Origin: Taxillus chinensis | Taxonomy: Eukaryota > Streptophyta > Magnoliopsida > Santalales > Loranthaceae | Assembly: GCA_023512835.1 (NCBI GenBank) | Contig: CM042087.1 | Coordinates: forward strand, 49,971,265-50,035,264 | DNA length: 64,000 nt | Direction of reading: 5' to 3' | Part shown: in pieces, positions 45,612 through 57,639 of the stretch | Position numbering within the stretch: position 1 is the stretch's first letter | Layout of the letters: each line of letters starts with the position of its first letter | Translations under genes and position numbers: made by a program | The notes under the pieces: model-generated | The model's input: the letters and a program-made list of their open reading frames with translations, nothing else | Database searches by the model: none | What the model was told of the DNA's origin: nothing

Positions 45612-45866
45612 GTTATAAATGAACTAAGCTGAGGCGAGTAATAAGTTGTTTAAATGTGTTTATTACTATTCATTAATGAACCAAACCGAGCACGAGTCTT
45701 AAACTATAATATTCATGAACTGTTTACGAATACAATTATACAATTCTAAAAATCTATAAAAAAATCATACTTTAAACTTATCCAAAAAGTACAATTAATT
45801 AATTATATGGTTGTGTTATCCTTATTTAATATATTTAAATAATTAGTATATGTAATTTATGAAAAT

Positions 45867-45901
<35 letters not shown>

Positions 45902-45990
45902 AAAATACATTTTTTATTTAATAATAATATAAAATTATACGATTATTAATTTCTATTTAATAAATATATATTTATATTTAATAAAATAAC
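45612..45990. repeat. Fold-back repeat family, copy 3 (truncated)
   Basis: GTTATAAATGAACTAAGC, TTACTATTCATTAATGAACC and CACGAGTCTTAAACTATAAT match the left half of copies 1 and 2 in order. The right half is absent. Confidence 0.55.
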
Positions 45991-48900
45991 TTGTATGGCT
46001 CTAAGATAGCCATAACAATATGGAGAACTCTTTAACCATCATAGTTCATTAGATATAAACTTATAGTTGCTAAGTTGTAAGAATGTGTTTAGGAGTTAGC
46101 CTTGTAATGAAGTATGTATTTTGAGAAACTAATATCAGTACAATAATGTATGGGTCAATAGGAGGACATTCTTCTTTCTTTATGATCTCTTTCATCACGA
46201 TCATGTCTACTCTTTTGAGAACATCATTTTATTTTTTCCAAAAGAAGTAAAGATAAATTATATTGTAGATTGCCAACTGTTTAACATCGTACTAAGAAAG
46301 GAACTAATATTAATTTCATTGACGAAGGTAATTTCCATCGATTTCAATTGGTGTTCTTTGAAATTTTCATTTTCAAGAATTTTTAAATTAAACAACTTTT
46401 TAATTAAAAATACCTTATAGGTTGTAAAAGGTTGCTTATACATATTTACAACAACTTTTATAAGTCTTGCAAATGTATCGTGATTTTTGACATTGAAAAC
46501 AACAAATCTTGTCAAACTAAGATGAACACACTTAAGGCTTTGCGATCCAACACCTTGCGATCCTTTTTCTTTATTTGTTCTTTATCGATCGCTTGTAGCT
46601 TCTGCGCTGCGTCACATCGGTAAGTACAAGTCTTTCTGGTACAGATAATCTTCCATTTGTATTCTCCAGAAACTAGAAATCATACCGTCAAATTTTTTGA
46701 TCTTGTATGAATCTTTCTTGGACGCAATGGCTCCTACTTGAACTTGAATTTATTGTTTTATTGTATGTGTAAATAGTATTGTATACAAGGATAATATGCA
46801 TTCACAAAATTAGAATACTAAAGAAGAAATATTTTTTGATGTGAAAGAACAAACACAAATCTAACCATAGAGCATACTATGATTTCTAAGAGAATTTGAA
46901 TCCGAAGCTCGGGAAAAAAAGAAACAAATAATAAGGAAATGGAAAATTGAACAAAATTTTTTAGGTGGTTTAGAAAAATCTTTATGTTTACAGAGCTATT
47001 ATAATATTGGTTACTATGTAAGAAATACATTTCTAATCTCAATACCTAATTATAAAAAGAACTTATCAATCAATAATTATCTTTTACAAGTCTCTCTAAT
47101 TCTCTCGACACATAAGAAATTGAGATGATTTACACACTCGGTCTATTAATACCAAGGGAGGAAGGGAGGCCCATCTAGAGGTTGGCAAGACCATGACCCA
47201 AGAGGAAGCAATCTGTAGCAAAGTAGCAGGCCAATAAGCAGCCATTAATCATAATATATACACTTGTTCAAAGCCCAGAGGAAGGAAGAAGCATAGGGAT
47301 ACAACTTGTAGATGATACTAGTAATTAGTATGTTTAGGCTAAGGGGCAAGGTTCTTGGAGGCTACAAGGGAAGATTTTGGGTTTTCTTTCATCTGGCAGT
47401 CTCAGTGGGCTATTTCTCTTGCATGTCTAGTGGTGAAACTGGATCATTTGTTCCAAATGACAGCCACTAAGATAATGGGAAAATTAAACATTACTCTTAG
47501 AATCATGATATAGCAAGCCAACTTGAAAAGGATGCAGTTGCTATCAAAAAAGGATGGACTTTGTGGGACGGCTTCATGAAAAACTCTTCCTACATTGAGC
47601 ACTTCAGGGAAATTCTTCATGTGTATTTATTATTGGTTCTATTGTGGCCTTTTCTATTTGGGAATTGGATGTTGCGGCTGTTATTGCAGGTTTCTCGTTT
47701 GATTGGGAGGGCTATGAGAGGGGGGGGGGGGGGGGGGGGGGATAAAAGAATTCAGGTGTTAAGACATAATGGGATGGGTAGCATATTCTCAAGCGTGGTG
47801 CGGCAAAAAAAAAAAAAACCTCTTCGGGTTTATTTTTGAAGATGCAGTAGCTGGGGTCTGGCAGAGGCAACAGTACTAGTAGACGGTGGGGAGATGCCGA
47901 TGTTTTGTTGCAGGTTTATTATGCAGGCTGCTCCATGCATAGGAAGGGTCACAATACTCAACTTTTAATTGTTCCTCGACTGTCTGCTTCATGCCTAGGC
48001 GCGTAGCCTCTCCTCTTGTTTTCTTCTTTTAAATTTAAACAGACAATCAAATTATTTTTTTTATTTTTTATTTTTATGTGAACTTATTATATTTTTTTCT
48101 AAGTTTTTTATCTGATTTTAAAAATATACACACTTTTTAAAATATATTATTTTTATTATTAAATATAACTTATTTTCAAATTTTAAAATTTAAAACTCAA
48201 ACTTCAACTTCAATAAAAATTAAAATTATAAAATCAAAACATAAAATTTAAAACTCGTCCAGAATATTCAAACTTCAACTTCTAGTCAGTCCATGTTGGT
48301 GTATTTTCGCATTATACCTACATGACCGACTAGCAAAAGAAGATGAAGCTGCATAGCTTAATAGCTATGAGCTACTGCTACGCTTTTAATTTAATTTAAT
48401 TTAATTTAATTATTTATTTGTGATTCGATAAAATTTGCTTCTTTATATATTTTAAAATGGAATTTAAAAATAAAAGTCGAGCCAACAATAATAACGTGGG
48501 GGCCACATTATAAATCGGGTCGGGTGGGGTGAGAGGTGGTGTCTATTCATGCAGTGAGTGAGTGTATCAGTCTACAACGTATTAGAGACAAAGCACATGC
48601 CCAAAAGAAGCAGATCTGCCATCTGCTACCGCTACTGTCTGTCTACATTACGTCCAATCTGACGTGTGGGCCCGTATGGGCTCATATTGTTCCGCTCTCT
48701 CACAGGGAATATTGGGCCACGAATAACGCCCACCATGCTGGCCTAGGGCCCAAGGCTCAAAAGGTTTTTCAATATTTTATTTAAATGTTTTTCCAAAAAC
48801 CTATAATTTTAATGTTATATATATGCTAGCTTAAATTGATTCCTGCGAGCATCTCCCCTGAAATTCAAGCCCCAAAGAGAAAAACCCTAAAATTTCCAAC

Positions 48901-49877
48901 CATGTACACCACCAATTATTTGACTATCTAGCTTGAGGTCTTAATCTGACTACCACAATTAATTTTTGAACCCGGCTCATCTATCAAATAACTAAATAGC
49001 TAAATAGCCTCCCAACATGTTTGCTTTTTTGCTTTTACTTTTCCTGAGAATAAGTTACGGTGCTGTGTACTCCTGCTAATTGAATATAGCTCAACATAGA
49101 CTTGCACACGACCAGTTAATTATGATCCTCTATTAATGTTTTTTTAATATTATATTGAAATGATTTTATAAATAAAAAATCATTAAATTAACCGAATTTC
49201 GTTTATGTTGGAAACCATCGTTCAAAAATAGGTTCAAAATAAAATTAGTTTAATATTTCTATGTTAAGTGTTGAAAAATATTAAAAGAAATTCATTTGAT
49301 TTTGTAACATTTAAATTAAGACAATACAACATAAAATTAAAAGAAAATAATAAAACTTATTAATAAACAACTAATGTTGCATTTGATAGATGAGGTAAAT
49401 TGTGTAGGTAATTCGCGTAAGGATATTTTTATTATCATTGAATTGATATTATTATTTTTTAAAACTTTTTATTCATACCAATTTAATGAAAATATACTTT
49501 GATAAAGATTTCCTTTACAATTTATCTGCAAATATACTTTTCCTTAATAGATAGCGTTTGATAAGATAGGAAATATTTACAATAACATTAAAATAATGAG
49601 ATTTGATAATACTTAAGTAATACTATAATATTGTTTAATAAATGAAGAGATTAATTAAGTGACATAATTGTATAATTTAGAAAAAAATTTCCCACTTTCT
49701 TTTTTTAAAACAAATGATTATATATAATTATTTTCTATTCCATACATTATCGAATAAAGTTGTAGGAGTTATTTAAGAGGTCCATTTCTTCCAGCAGGCT
49801 TCCGAAAGTTTAGAATTGTATTTTGAAATATATGGTAGAAATTCGCCTCTGAGGAACTGTGTGCTAGCTACGCTATA
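45991..49877. other. Intergenic DNA with LTR-like remnant and homopolymer runs
   Basis: About 46700-47150 contains TTTTTTAGGTGGTTTAGAAAAATC and a tail typical of decayed LTRs, but no boundaries. A run of 22 G is at 47720-47741 and an A run at about 47806-47818. The frame 47561-47839 crosses both and is not a supported gene. 48480-48760 is GC-richer with several GGCCCA/TGGGCC motifs as in plant promoters, with no gene downstream. The rest is AT-rich. Confidence 0.4.
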
Positions 49878-50863
49878 AGACAAGGCCCACCTACACTGTT
49901 GTAAAGCAGTAATTGACTCTTTGAACTTAGACAATAGACATGGAACATCATTATTTCATTTTATTTGTGTGATGAATGCTGTCTTATGAAACAAAGTACA
50001 GGACGAGACATACATATATGTCATAACCGAAAACGAAGATTCAGGGTTTTTCAGGAAAAATGGAACAAGACAAGGCTTATCATTTTCCATGAATTTTTTT
50101 TTTAAGGGCACACCATCATTTTGCGTTTCTTTTTTGGGTCCAAGTTTACTTGAAAAACAAAAAGGAGGATACTCACGCCAACCAAAGCTGTAAATACACT
50201 TACCTCTAGCATAAAATGATTAAAATATCACTTAAAAATAATAAAAAATAATATTCGAATACTATTATAATGTTTGAAAAATAATATTTTAATATTTTAA
50301 TATAAGTTAAATATTTAAATATGATTTTTTAAACATTATATTTATATTCAAATACTTATTTTCAAACAAATAGTGATAAAAAATTTAATCTAATGTGTTC
50401 AAAAATTATTTTTAAAACATAACTATAATATTAAAAAATAATATTAAAACATTTAATTCATATTTGAATATTAATATTTAAATATCATAAAAGAATATTT
50501 TTTTAAGAGTATTTTTAAAATTTCATATAAAATTAAAAATAATTTATGGTGTGTTTCATATTTTAATGGGTGCATTTGTCTTTTAAAAAAACATAATCAT
50601 TATGCAGGCATTGTTAAGAAGGAAAGGTTAATAATATCTTATCATTTATTGACAAATATATTGTATTAGTTGTATATTTAAAATTGCTTTTTATATTTAG
50701 ACTACCTAGAATAGATTAGCGTGATTGTAGGAAAGATTAGCATCATTCTTGTATAAGGCAATGTCTCTTATTTCAATAAACATAATTACAAAGGAAAATG
50801 TTTTTTTCCTAATTTTACATGGTATCAGAGCAAGAATGATACCTTAGCTCTTTTCGACCTTGT
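49878..50863. repeat. 986-bp tandem duplication, copy 1
   Basis: Contains about 730 bp of flanking DNA, a 208-bp copia LTR (50612-50819), the PBS TGGTATCAGAGC (50820-50831) and the first bases of the gag leader. It is almost identical to the adjacent copy 2, with a few substitutions and a 1-bp T-run difference. The junction reads TGTAGACAGGGCCCACC. The left border reads AAGACAAGGCCCACC and the right border TGTAGACAGTTTT, so GACA(A/G)G is shared at the breakpoints. Confidence 0.92.
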
Positions 50864-51850
50864 AGACAGGGCCCACCTACACTGTTGTAAAGCAGTAATT
50901 GACTCTTTGAACTTAGACAATAGACATGGAACATCATTATTTCATTTTATTTGTGTGATGAATGCTGTCTTATGAAACAAAGTACAGGACGAGACATACA
51001 TATATGTCATAACCGAAAACGAAGATTCAGGGTTTTTCAGGAAAAATGGAACAAGACAAGGCTTATCATTTTCCATGAATTTTTTTTTTAAGGGCACACC
51101 ATCATTTTGCGTTTCTTTTTTGGGTCCAAGTTTACTTGAAAAACAAAAAGGAGGATACTCACGCCAACCAAAGCTGTAAATACACTTACCTCTAGCATAA
51201 AATGATTAAAATATCACTTAAAAATAATAAAAAATAATATTCGAATACTATTATAATGTTTGAAAAATAATATTTTAATATTTTAATATAAGTTAAATAT
51301 TTAAATATGATTTTTTAAACATTATATTTATATTCAAATACTTATTTTCAAACAAATAGTGATAAAAAATTTAATCTAATGTGTTCAAAAATTATTTTTA
51401 AAACATAACTATAATATTAAAAAATAATATTAAAACATTTAATTCATATTTGAATATTAATATTTAAATATCATAAAAGAATATTTTTTAAGAGTATTTT
51501 TAAAATTTCATATAAAATTAAAAATAATTTATGGTGTGTTTCATATTTTAATGGGTGCATTTGTCTTTTAAAAAAACATAATCATTATGCAGGCATTGTT
51601 AAGAAGGAAAGGTTAATAATATCTTATCATTTATTGACAAATATATTGTATTAGTTGTATATTTAAAATTGCTTTTTATATTTAGACTACCTAGAATAGA
51701 TTAGCGTGATTGTAGGAAAGATTAGCATCATTCTTGTATAAGGCAATGTCTCTTATTTCAATAAACATAATTACAAAGGAAAATGTTTTTTTCCTAATTT
51801 TACATGGTATCAGAGCAAGAATGATACCTTAGCTCTTTTCAACCTTGTAG
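50864..51850. repeat. 986-bp tandem duplication, copy 2
   Basis: Second copy, carrying LTR 51597-51804 and PBS 51805-51816, continuous with the remaining copia interior. The duplication must post-date insertion of the copia element because both copies contain the same LTR-PBS-gag junction. Confidence 0.92.
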
Positions 51851-54050
51851 ACAGTTTTATTTTTTCGACCACCACCCAAGAGGTATGGGAAGACCTTCGG
51901 GATCGTTTTTCTCAAAGTAATGCTCCTCGTATTTTTCAGATTGAAAAGGGCATTGCTTGTCTTGCTCAAGATCAGCTGATTGTTGCAGCTTATTACACAA
52001 GGCTAAAAAAATTATGGGATGAACTGGGATCCTATAATGACACCGTTTGCTCTTGTGGGGTAGACCATAAGAGACACAAATTGATGCAATTTCTTATGGG
52101 ACTCAATGAGTTCTATAGTGCAATTCGAGGGTAGCTTTTGTTGATGAATCCGCTGTCTGATGTTACCAAGGCTTACTCTTCTATTGTATAAGAGGAGAAA
52201 CAATGAAGCCTGGGGGCGGCATGTGAGATGACGGAAAACTCCGCCATAGTTGTTCGAAGGGCTAAACCGGTGGCTCTGGCGGTTCCACATGGACAAGTTT
52301 CTTCTTCCCATTCCAACCCATCTCATCGAAAACCTTTGCATTGCTTTTATTGTGACCGTGACCATCATGTCTGAGAAATATGCTGGAAGTTGCATGGATA
52401 CCCACAAGACCACCTTAAACATGCATCCAACAAGTCTAATCAAGGAAGTACTCATTTCAAGTGCAATAATAGCCATCCATCTTCAGCGCATAATGTCACC
52501 AATGTCAACAATATCAAAGAAAGTCCAGTGATGCAAGAAGTGCAGTCGATGACCAATGACCTCTCTGATTTGCAAATCCAGCAAATCTTATCTATCATGC
52601 AAGGTAAAGGGACCACACAACCCACCAATCTTAAAGCTAATGCTGCTTCCTTAGGTTTTTTACAAACATTATTGTGCCTCCATGGCTTAATTATTGACAG
52701 TGGTGCAACGGACCACATTACTTCATCTCCAACTTTGCTTGTCAATAGCAATAAGAACACCTTTTTACCACCAGTTGTTATGCCAAGTGGAGAATAGGCT
52801 CTTATTACATCCATTGGGAATTTACCTTTGAATTATGCTGTTACTTTAAAAAATGTGCTTGGTGTGCCATCTTTTAAGGTAGATTTAATGTCTGTGAGTC
52901 GTATTACTAGAGATCTCAATTGTACAATAACCTTTTTCCCTCATTAGTGTATTTTGCAGGACTTGATGATGAGGACGATGATTGGTTTGGGTGAACAACG
53001 AAACAGCCTTTGTTACTTGGTTATGTTAGTATCACAGAAGTTAAAAGCTCAAATTCCATTTGTCATAGCCACTTTATGTCGTTCCCCCACTTCTCCGGTC
53101 CCCTCCTCCACCAATTTATGACATCGCCGTTTAGGACATTCATCTTCCTCTAGATTATATTCTATGGCCAAACATTTGTTACATTTTCCTTTCTAGTCTA
53201 ATAATGCTTGTGATGTTTGTGCACTTGCCAAACAAAGTCGACTTTCCTTTCCTATTAGTTTTATTTCGTCTGTTAGATCATTTGAATTAATTCATTGTGC
53301 CATTTGGGGCCCCTATAAAGTTGCCTTTCTTTCTAATGTAAAATATTTTTTGATTATTGTGGATGATTATTCTAGATTCACATGGTATTTTTTATACATC
53401 ACAAAAGTGAAATACAACATTTACTTGTCAATTTTTTTCCTTTGTCCAAATTCAATTCCGTGTCTTTATTGCCACCATTTGCGTTGATAATGGTGGAAAC
53501 TTCTTCTCTATGTGCGAATTTTTTCGCCAAAAAGGGACCATTTACCAACATTCTTGTGTCTATACCCCTTAACAAAATGGGGTTATAGAGCGCAAACACC
53601 ATCATATTCTTGTGTCTACTAGAGCTTTTCATTTTCAAGCCCACCTTCCTTTACATTTTTGGGCCGACTGTGTTTCTACAGTAGTTCATATAATTAATCA
53701 TTTGCCCACACCACTCCTTTCTCGCCAAACTCCTTTTGAACGACTTTATGGAAAGCTTCCTTCTTATTCTCATCTTTGTGTTTTTGGGTGTCTTACGTAT
53801 GCTGCTGCTATGCCTGTTCCCCATAAATTTGCTCCTCGCACCAAACAATGTATTTTTCTTAGCTATCTCGTTGGTCAAAAGGCTTACAAGCTTTATGACC
53901 TTGACACTCACCACATGATCACTAGCCGTCATGTTGTTTTTCGTGAAACTATTTTCCCTTATGCGTCCCTTCTGTCCCTTTCCTCTAATTAAGACCATGT
54001 GCTTCCTCTTTCTATCTTCGATCCTTCCCCACCCGTTCAACTACCCTTAC
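51597..54050 (+). mobile_element. Ty1/copia relic (Ale/Retrofit-like), 3' part cut by LTR X
   Basis: The 5' LTR (51597-51804, TGTTAAGAAG...TTTTACA) is followed at once by PBS TGGTATCAGAGC, which fits initiator tRNA-Met. The N-terminal part of gag is deleted, since the frame picks up mid-domain within 60 bp of the PBS. Similarity ends abruptly at 54050 where family X begins with TGTCACGCC. RT, RNase H and the 3' LTR are not present in the window. Confidence 0.85.
51850..53992 (+). pseudogene. Copia gag-pro-integrase coding remains
   Basis: Blocks in order: Gag TQEVWEDLRDRFSQSNAPRI and LIVAAYYTRLKKLWDELGS (51880-52030), zinc-knuckle remnant HCFYCDRDHH with CWKLHGYP (52335-52400, broken by a stop), protease LIIDSGATDHITSSPTLLV (52686-52745), pre-integrase FNACDVCALAKQ-like segment (about 53205-53235), integrase ELIHCAIWGPYK and FLIIVDDYSRFTW (53285-53390), HIINHLPTPLLSRQTPFERL (53685-53745) and HLCVFGCLTYAA. 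Many stops and frame changes make it non-functional. The WKLHGYP motif is typical of the Ale/Retrofit branch. Confidence 0.85.
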
Positions 54051-54232
54051 TGTCACGCCCCCGAATTCCAGGGAACCCGGAACCGGGTACATGACTTCCC
54101 CTTGCCCGCACCCGATAGGTCAAGGGGTTGGTGACTAGCACCAATGAAGAGTACACCGCGGGTGCTGTCTCAAATATGCAACCCTGTACAGTCATACATC
54201 AAGGGTAATCCTGTACTTTTCCATATCTCATC
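54051..54232 (-). mobile_element. LTR of gypsy family X, left part (interrupted by Y)
   Basis: Begins TGTCACGCCCCCGAATTC and matches 24466-24648 of the solo LTR with scattered changes. It continues at 63201 after the Y element. The base before it is the end of the copia relic (CTTAC at 54046-54050, presumably its TSD; the partner lies outside the window). Confidence 0.88.
54228..54232. other. Left 5-bp target-site duplication of element Y
   Basis: TCATC here and at 63201-63205. The unbroken solo LTR has CATATATCATCATGCATAC at the equivalent site, confirming the empty-site structure. Confidence 0.93.
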
Positions 54233-54321
54233 TGTAAGGACCCGTACCTTGAGTTAGTCAGTTTTGCCTCCTGAGTAGAGTTTTTCTAGATTTTGACCTA
54301 GTAAATGGACTCCAATGAATT

Positions 54322-54532
54322 CACGTGCAAAAGGAAAGATGCTTAGAATGATGTCCTCTATCTACCACAGAAGTTTCAGGCCAAATGGACATGTATGTGA
54401 GGTGCACGTGATATGGGTCCAATTCACGTGCAAGTGTAATTGTCTTCCAAATGATGCAAGGAGGCTAGGGGTGAAGTTTGAGAGCATTTGGAGTTCATAT
54501 GGAGTTGCACGTGAATTGGGAATTCACGTGCA
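54322..54532. promoter_or_regulatory. Cluster of five CACGTG (G-box) sites with a 13-bp palindrome in Y LTR
   Basis: CACGTG occurs at 54322, 54405, 54425, 54507 and 54524, about 200-400 bp before the TATATAAG box. The last two form an inverted repeat (54504-54532): TTGCACGTGAATT, GGG, then its exact reverse complement. The same arrangement is kept in the 3' LTR (palindrome 61748-61776). G-boxes are binding sites of plant bHLH and bZIP factors. Use as an enhancer is inference. Confidence 0.6.
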
Positions 54533-54732
54533 AATTGGTGTGCAGCCATATTTTTGCATGGTTCCCTTGGTTTTGTCATTCTAAGGAACTTTCTCCAAAG
54601 GACTATGTTGAAATTCTGAGTATTTTGGCCTATATGGGTGCGGAAAGGTGGTAACTTGTGTGATCAAAACTACGTCGTTTTGATCCTGGGATTCACTTAA
54701 TCAAAACTACGTCGTTTTGATGTTGTGTTGTC

Positions 54733-54740
54733 TATATAAG
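54733..54740 (+). promoter_or_regulatory. TATA box of the Y LTR promoter
   Basis: TCTATATAAGGAGG, conserved in the 3' LTR at about 61973. Suitable for Pol II initiation about 30 bp downstream. Confidence 0.55.
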
Positions 54741-55342
54741 GAGGAGGAGTCCCTCTGTTTTAGGTTTAGGGTTTGTTGCTTCACCGCCGTCGCAGAGAGA
54801 GAGAGAGAGAGAGGGAAGGAGAGCTCCTGGTTGCCGCCTGGGCGTCTTGCGTGGGTGGTCGGTGCTTCGTGGGTGGACGGCGTTCGGCTTGGGATCGGAC
54901 CGTTCTTGTGTTGTTGCGTTTTCCTTGAGGTAGGGATTCTGTTCTTCCTAAATCCTCCTCCGTCCTAGGGTCCTAGGGCGAATATTATATTATTTATATG
55001 TAAATTCATATAGGTGTGACCTCCTATATGAATGTTGGCCTTCAATGGCGATTTTGGTGTTTCCTGGTGTTTGTGTGATGCATGAAACGTGTTTGATAAA
55101 ATGCCGTACGACATGCCCTGCTACATGTTTGATGAAATGCCTGTGTGAACTTAGTTGTGTGTATATGCCCATTAAGTGTTTGGTAATATGCCCGTGTGAC
55201 TGGACTTGTGGTTTAGTGTATGTATGTATCTTGGATGTTTGCTCTATGGCCTTGAATGGGTTTGTGCGCTTGTGAACGGGTGCTCACCAAGTGTTTGGTT
55301 GTATGCTTGAGTGATCATGTGTGTTGTGTGCTTGATTGTGGT

Positions 55343-55420
55343 ACTTGGCCGAAGAGGCGGTTAAATCACTTGGCCTGAAGAGGCGGTTAAATCACTTGGC
55401 CTGAAGAGGCGGTTAAATCA
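55343..55420. repeat. 26-bp tandem repeat in the 5' LTR of Y (3 copies)
   Basis: Unit ACTTGGCCTGAAGAGGCGGT plus TAAATC. The first copy lacks one base. The 3' LTR has four copies. Confidence 0.95.
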
Positions 55421-55937
55421 CTTGTGGTTAAAGTGTTAGCCTGTGTGGCAGTGGAGGATTGTAAATTGTTGATGTGGTTGTTATTATATTTGTTGAAATT
55501 ATTGTAACACAACACTGCACTTGTACACATGGCATGTAGATGCTAGGAACATGGGATGGGTTGGGGAGACATGATCCCTACCGAGCCGTGGTTGCTCACC
55601 CCTCCTACCGTGTTTGCTTTTCTTCCAGGGGACTTACAGGCGTTAGGTGGATACACCAAGGTGGAAGACCTTATTAATTTTACTGTTTATGTTATTTTTA
55701 TGGGAACTGATGTAACCCCAATGGGGATGGATTAAAAAGAGGACTTTGTAATAAAGACTGACTTTGTTATTGGTTTGTGGACAGCTTTGATGGACTTTAT
55801 TTTTTTTCATGAATGTATTGTGAAAGTTTTAAAATGCTAAATTCTTGATTTGTATCCTTACCCCTTTGCCCTCCGTGTGGGTAAAAGGGGAGTCACGTAC
55901 CGTTTTCCTCGGGTTGGAAATCCGGGGCGTGACAATA

Positions 55938-55950
55938 TGGTATCAGAGCA
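55938..55950 (+). other. Primer binding site of element Y
   Basis: TGGTATCAGAGCA three bases after the LTR, complementary to the 3' end of initiator tRNA-Met, the usual primer of chromoviruses and copia elements. Confidence 0.92.
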
Positions 55951-56365
55951 TGGTCTAGTTGGCCTAGGGTAGTGGGCGGACTTGGTTATCTTGAGTCCTT
56001 TGGAGGAGCCTGGAGGGACATGCCTGATCAACATGGTCCTCTTTGAGCCTCCAAGGTGTACTTAGGGTAGTCCAGTCTTGTGGTAGGATTTGCATGCATT
56101 GGCATTAGGGCACTAGTTGCATTTGTTGTCATGTGTGAAGGATGTGCATAACATGATTATGTGTGAACTGTGCAACTCGAATATTCTTGGAATGCCTTGG
56201 GTATGACTACAATGTGGACCGTCTTTGTGTGCAATATTGATTGATGCAATGGTTAAAATGTGTGTAATGCCGTGTACGGCTTGACTTGATAATGGGGTAG
56301 AGGTAGTCAACTTGTTAGTAGTCAAACGCGTTCGACGTTTGTGCATCTTACTTCATGTAGTAAGA

Positions 56366-57580
56366 ATGCCACCGAGGAGAGTGACACGTGCGTCCGGGGC
56401 AATGGCCGATGAGTCATCTGCCCATGAGGGTCCGGGTGTGGGACCATCCGTTGGAGGGCATGCGTTATTAGCGGCACGGCTACAAGAAGGCATCCGGCCG
56501 GAGGTACGAGAGCTACGGGAGGGACTCCGGCAGGACGTTCGGGAGGAGGTGCGCCGTGAGATGGCAAGCACGACGGTGGTGCCACCACCACCACCACCGG
56601 TAGGAGAGCGCCTCGTGAGCGTGAGAGTTCGCCGGGTGGTGTACCGACCCGTGCAGAGGATGACGTGGTGACACGGTTCCGAAAGGAACAACCTCCGCGA
56701 TTTAAGGGGGGGGGAAGATCCTGTGGTAGGCGAGCAGTGGTTGAGGCAGATTGAGCATGTGTTCTCCTTTCTCCTGCCCCGGGGAGGAGGATAAGGTGCG
56801 ACGGCACCGGCAGCTGGAGGGGGGACGCTTTGGAGTGGTGGACGAGTGTTGCGGGGAGCCGTGCGGTGCAACTCATGTTTTGGGAGGAGTTCTTGCAACT
56901 CTTCCAAGATGAGTTCTTCCCGGAATCGGTGAGATGGCGAAGAGGGAAGAATTTGGCAGCAGACGGGGATCCAAGACGGTACCTGAGTATGAGCGGGAGT
57001 TCCGGAGATTGAGTAGGTTTGCCCCTGAGACGGTGGTAAGGGAGGACCTGAAGGCCCACAAGTTCACCTTGGGTCTCAGGCCGCCCTTAGGGAGAGGGTG
57101 GCGATTCTACGCTTGAGGACCTACTTGCGAGGCCGTGGAGACGGCCCGTATAGGCGAGAGAGAACTGGATGATGGGAGGCAGGCCCATCGGGGGCGCCAG
57201 TTGCGAGTGGGCCTGATCGAGATGCAGGGTCCAAGAGGCTCAAGACGGAGGAGAGGGATAGCAGTTCTTTTCGCGGTCGGGGTCGGACATCCGTGAACCC
57301 TGGGAGGTTCACCTTTGGCGGCGGAAGACGGGGTGGTCCATCTCGGGAGTCTACCGAGCGGATGCCCTGCTTGTGGAGAGCAGGGTCACTTCAAAGGGGA
57401 GTGCCCCAAGAAGGACCGACGATGCAACAACCGTGGACGAGAGGGTCATTTGCGCCGGGTTTGCGGGAGTGGCAACGGGGGAAAGGGGGCGCGGCATCCG
57501 GCGTGAGGAGTGATGCTAGCTTCCGTGCACCAGCCGAGAGACCGGCTCGTCGGTGGCAAGGCCACCCAGGCAGGATCTAG
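56366..57580 (+). pseudogene. Gag of element Y, frameshifted
   Basis: Starts at ATG 56366 (MPPRRVTRASGAMADESS). An Arg/Glu-rich helix (EVRELREGLRQDVREEVRRE) precedes a Pro-rich linker. The capsid part is spread over several frames: EEFLQLFQDEFFPESVR about 56887-56937 and VPEYEREFRRLSRFAP about 56980-57030. Two zinc knuckles follow, CPACGEQGHFKGECP (about 57365-57408) and the altered CNNRGREGHLRRVC. At least three frame changes, several in G runs. Confidence 0.85.
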
Positions 57581-57639
57581 TCGACCCGACCCCGGGGGGA
57601 GGCCGGAGCGGCAACGGACCGAGGCCGGAGGCAACCTTA

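Larger units (their letters stand above)
54233..55934 (+). repeat. 5' LTR of element Y
   Basis: Starts TGTAAGGACCCG, ends GGGGCGTGACA, 1702 bp. Contains five CACGTG boxes, a TATATAAG box at 54733-54740, a GA-repeat (about 54795-54815), and three copies of a 26-bp repeat (55343-55420). Confidence 0.95.

Noticed and set aside
47561..47839. 92-codon frame through the poly-G run
   Set aside because: Contains a run of Gly and Lys from homopolymers and no known domain; no splice or promoter support.
55938..55950. tRNA gene suggested by TGGTATCAGAGC sequences (also 50820, 51805)
   Set aside because: Only the 3' complement of initiator tRNA is present next to an LTR end; these are primer binding sites.
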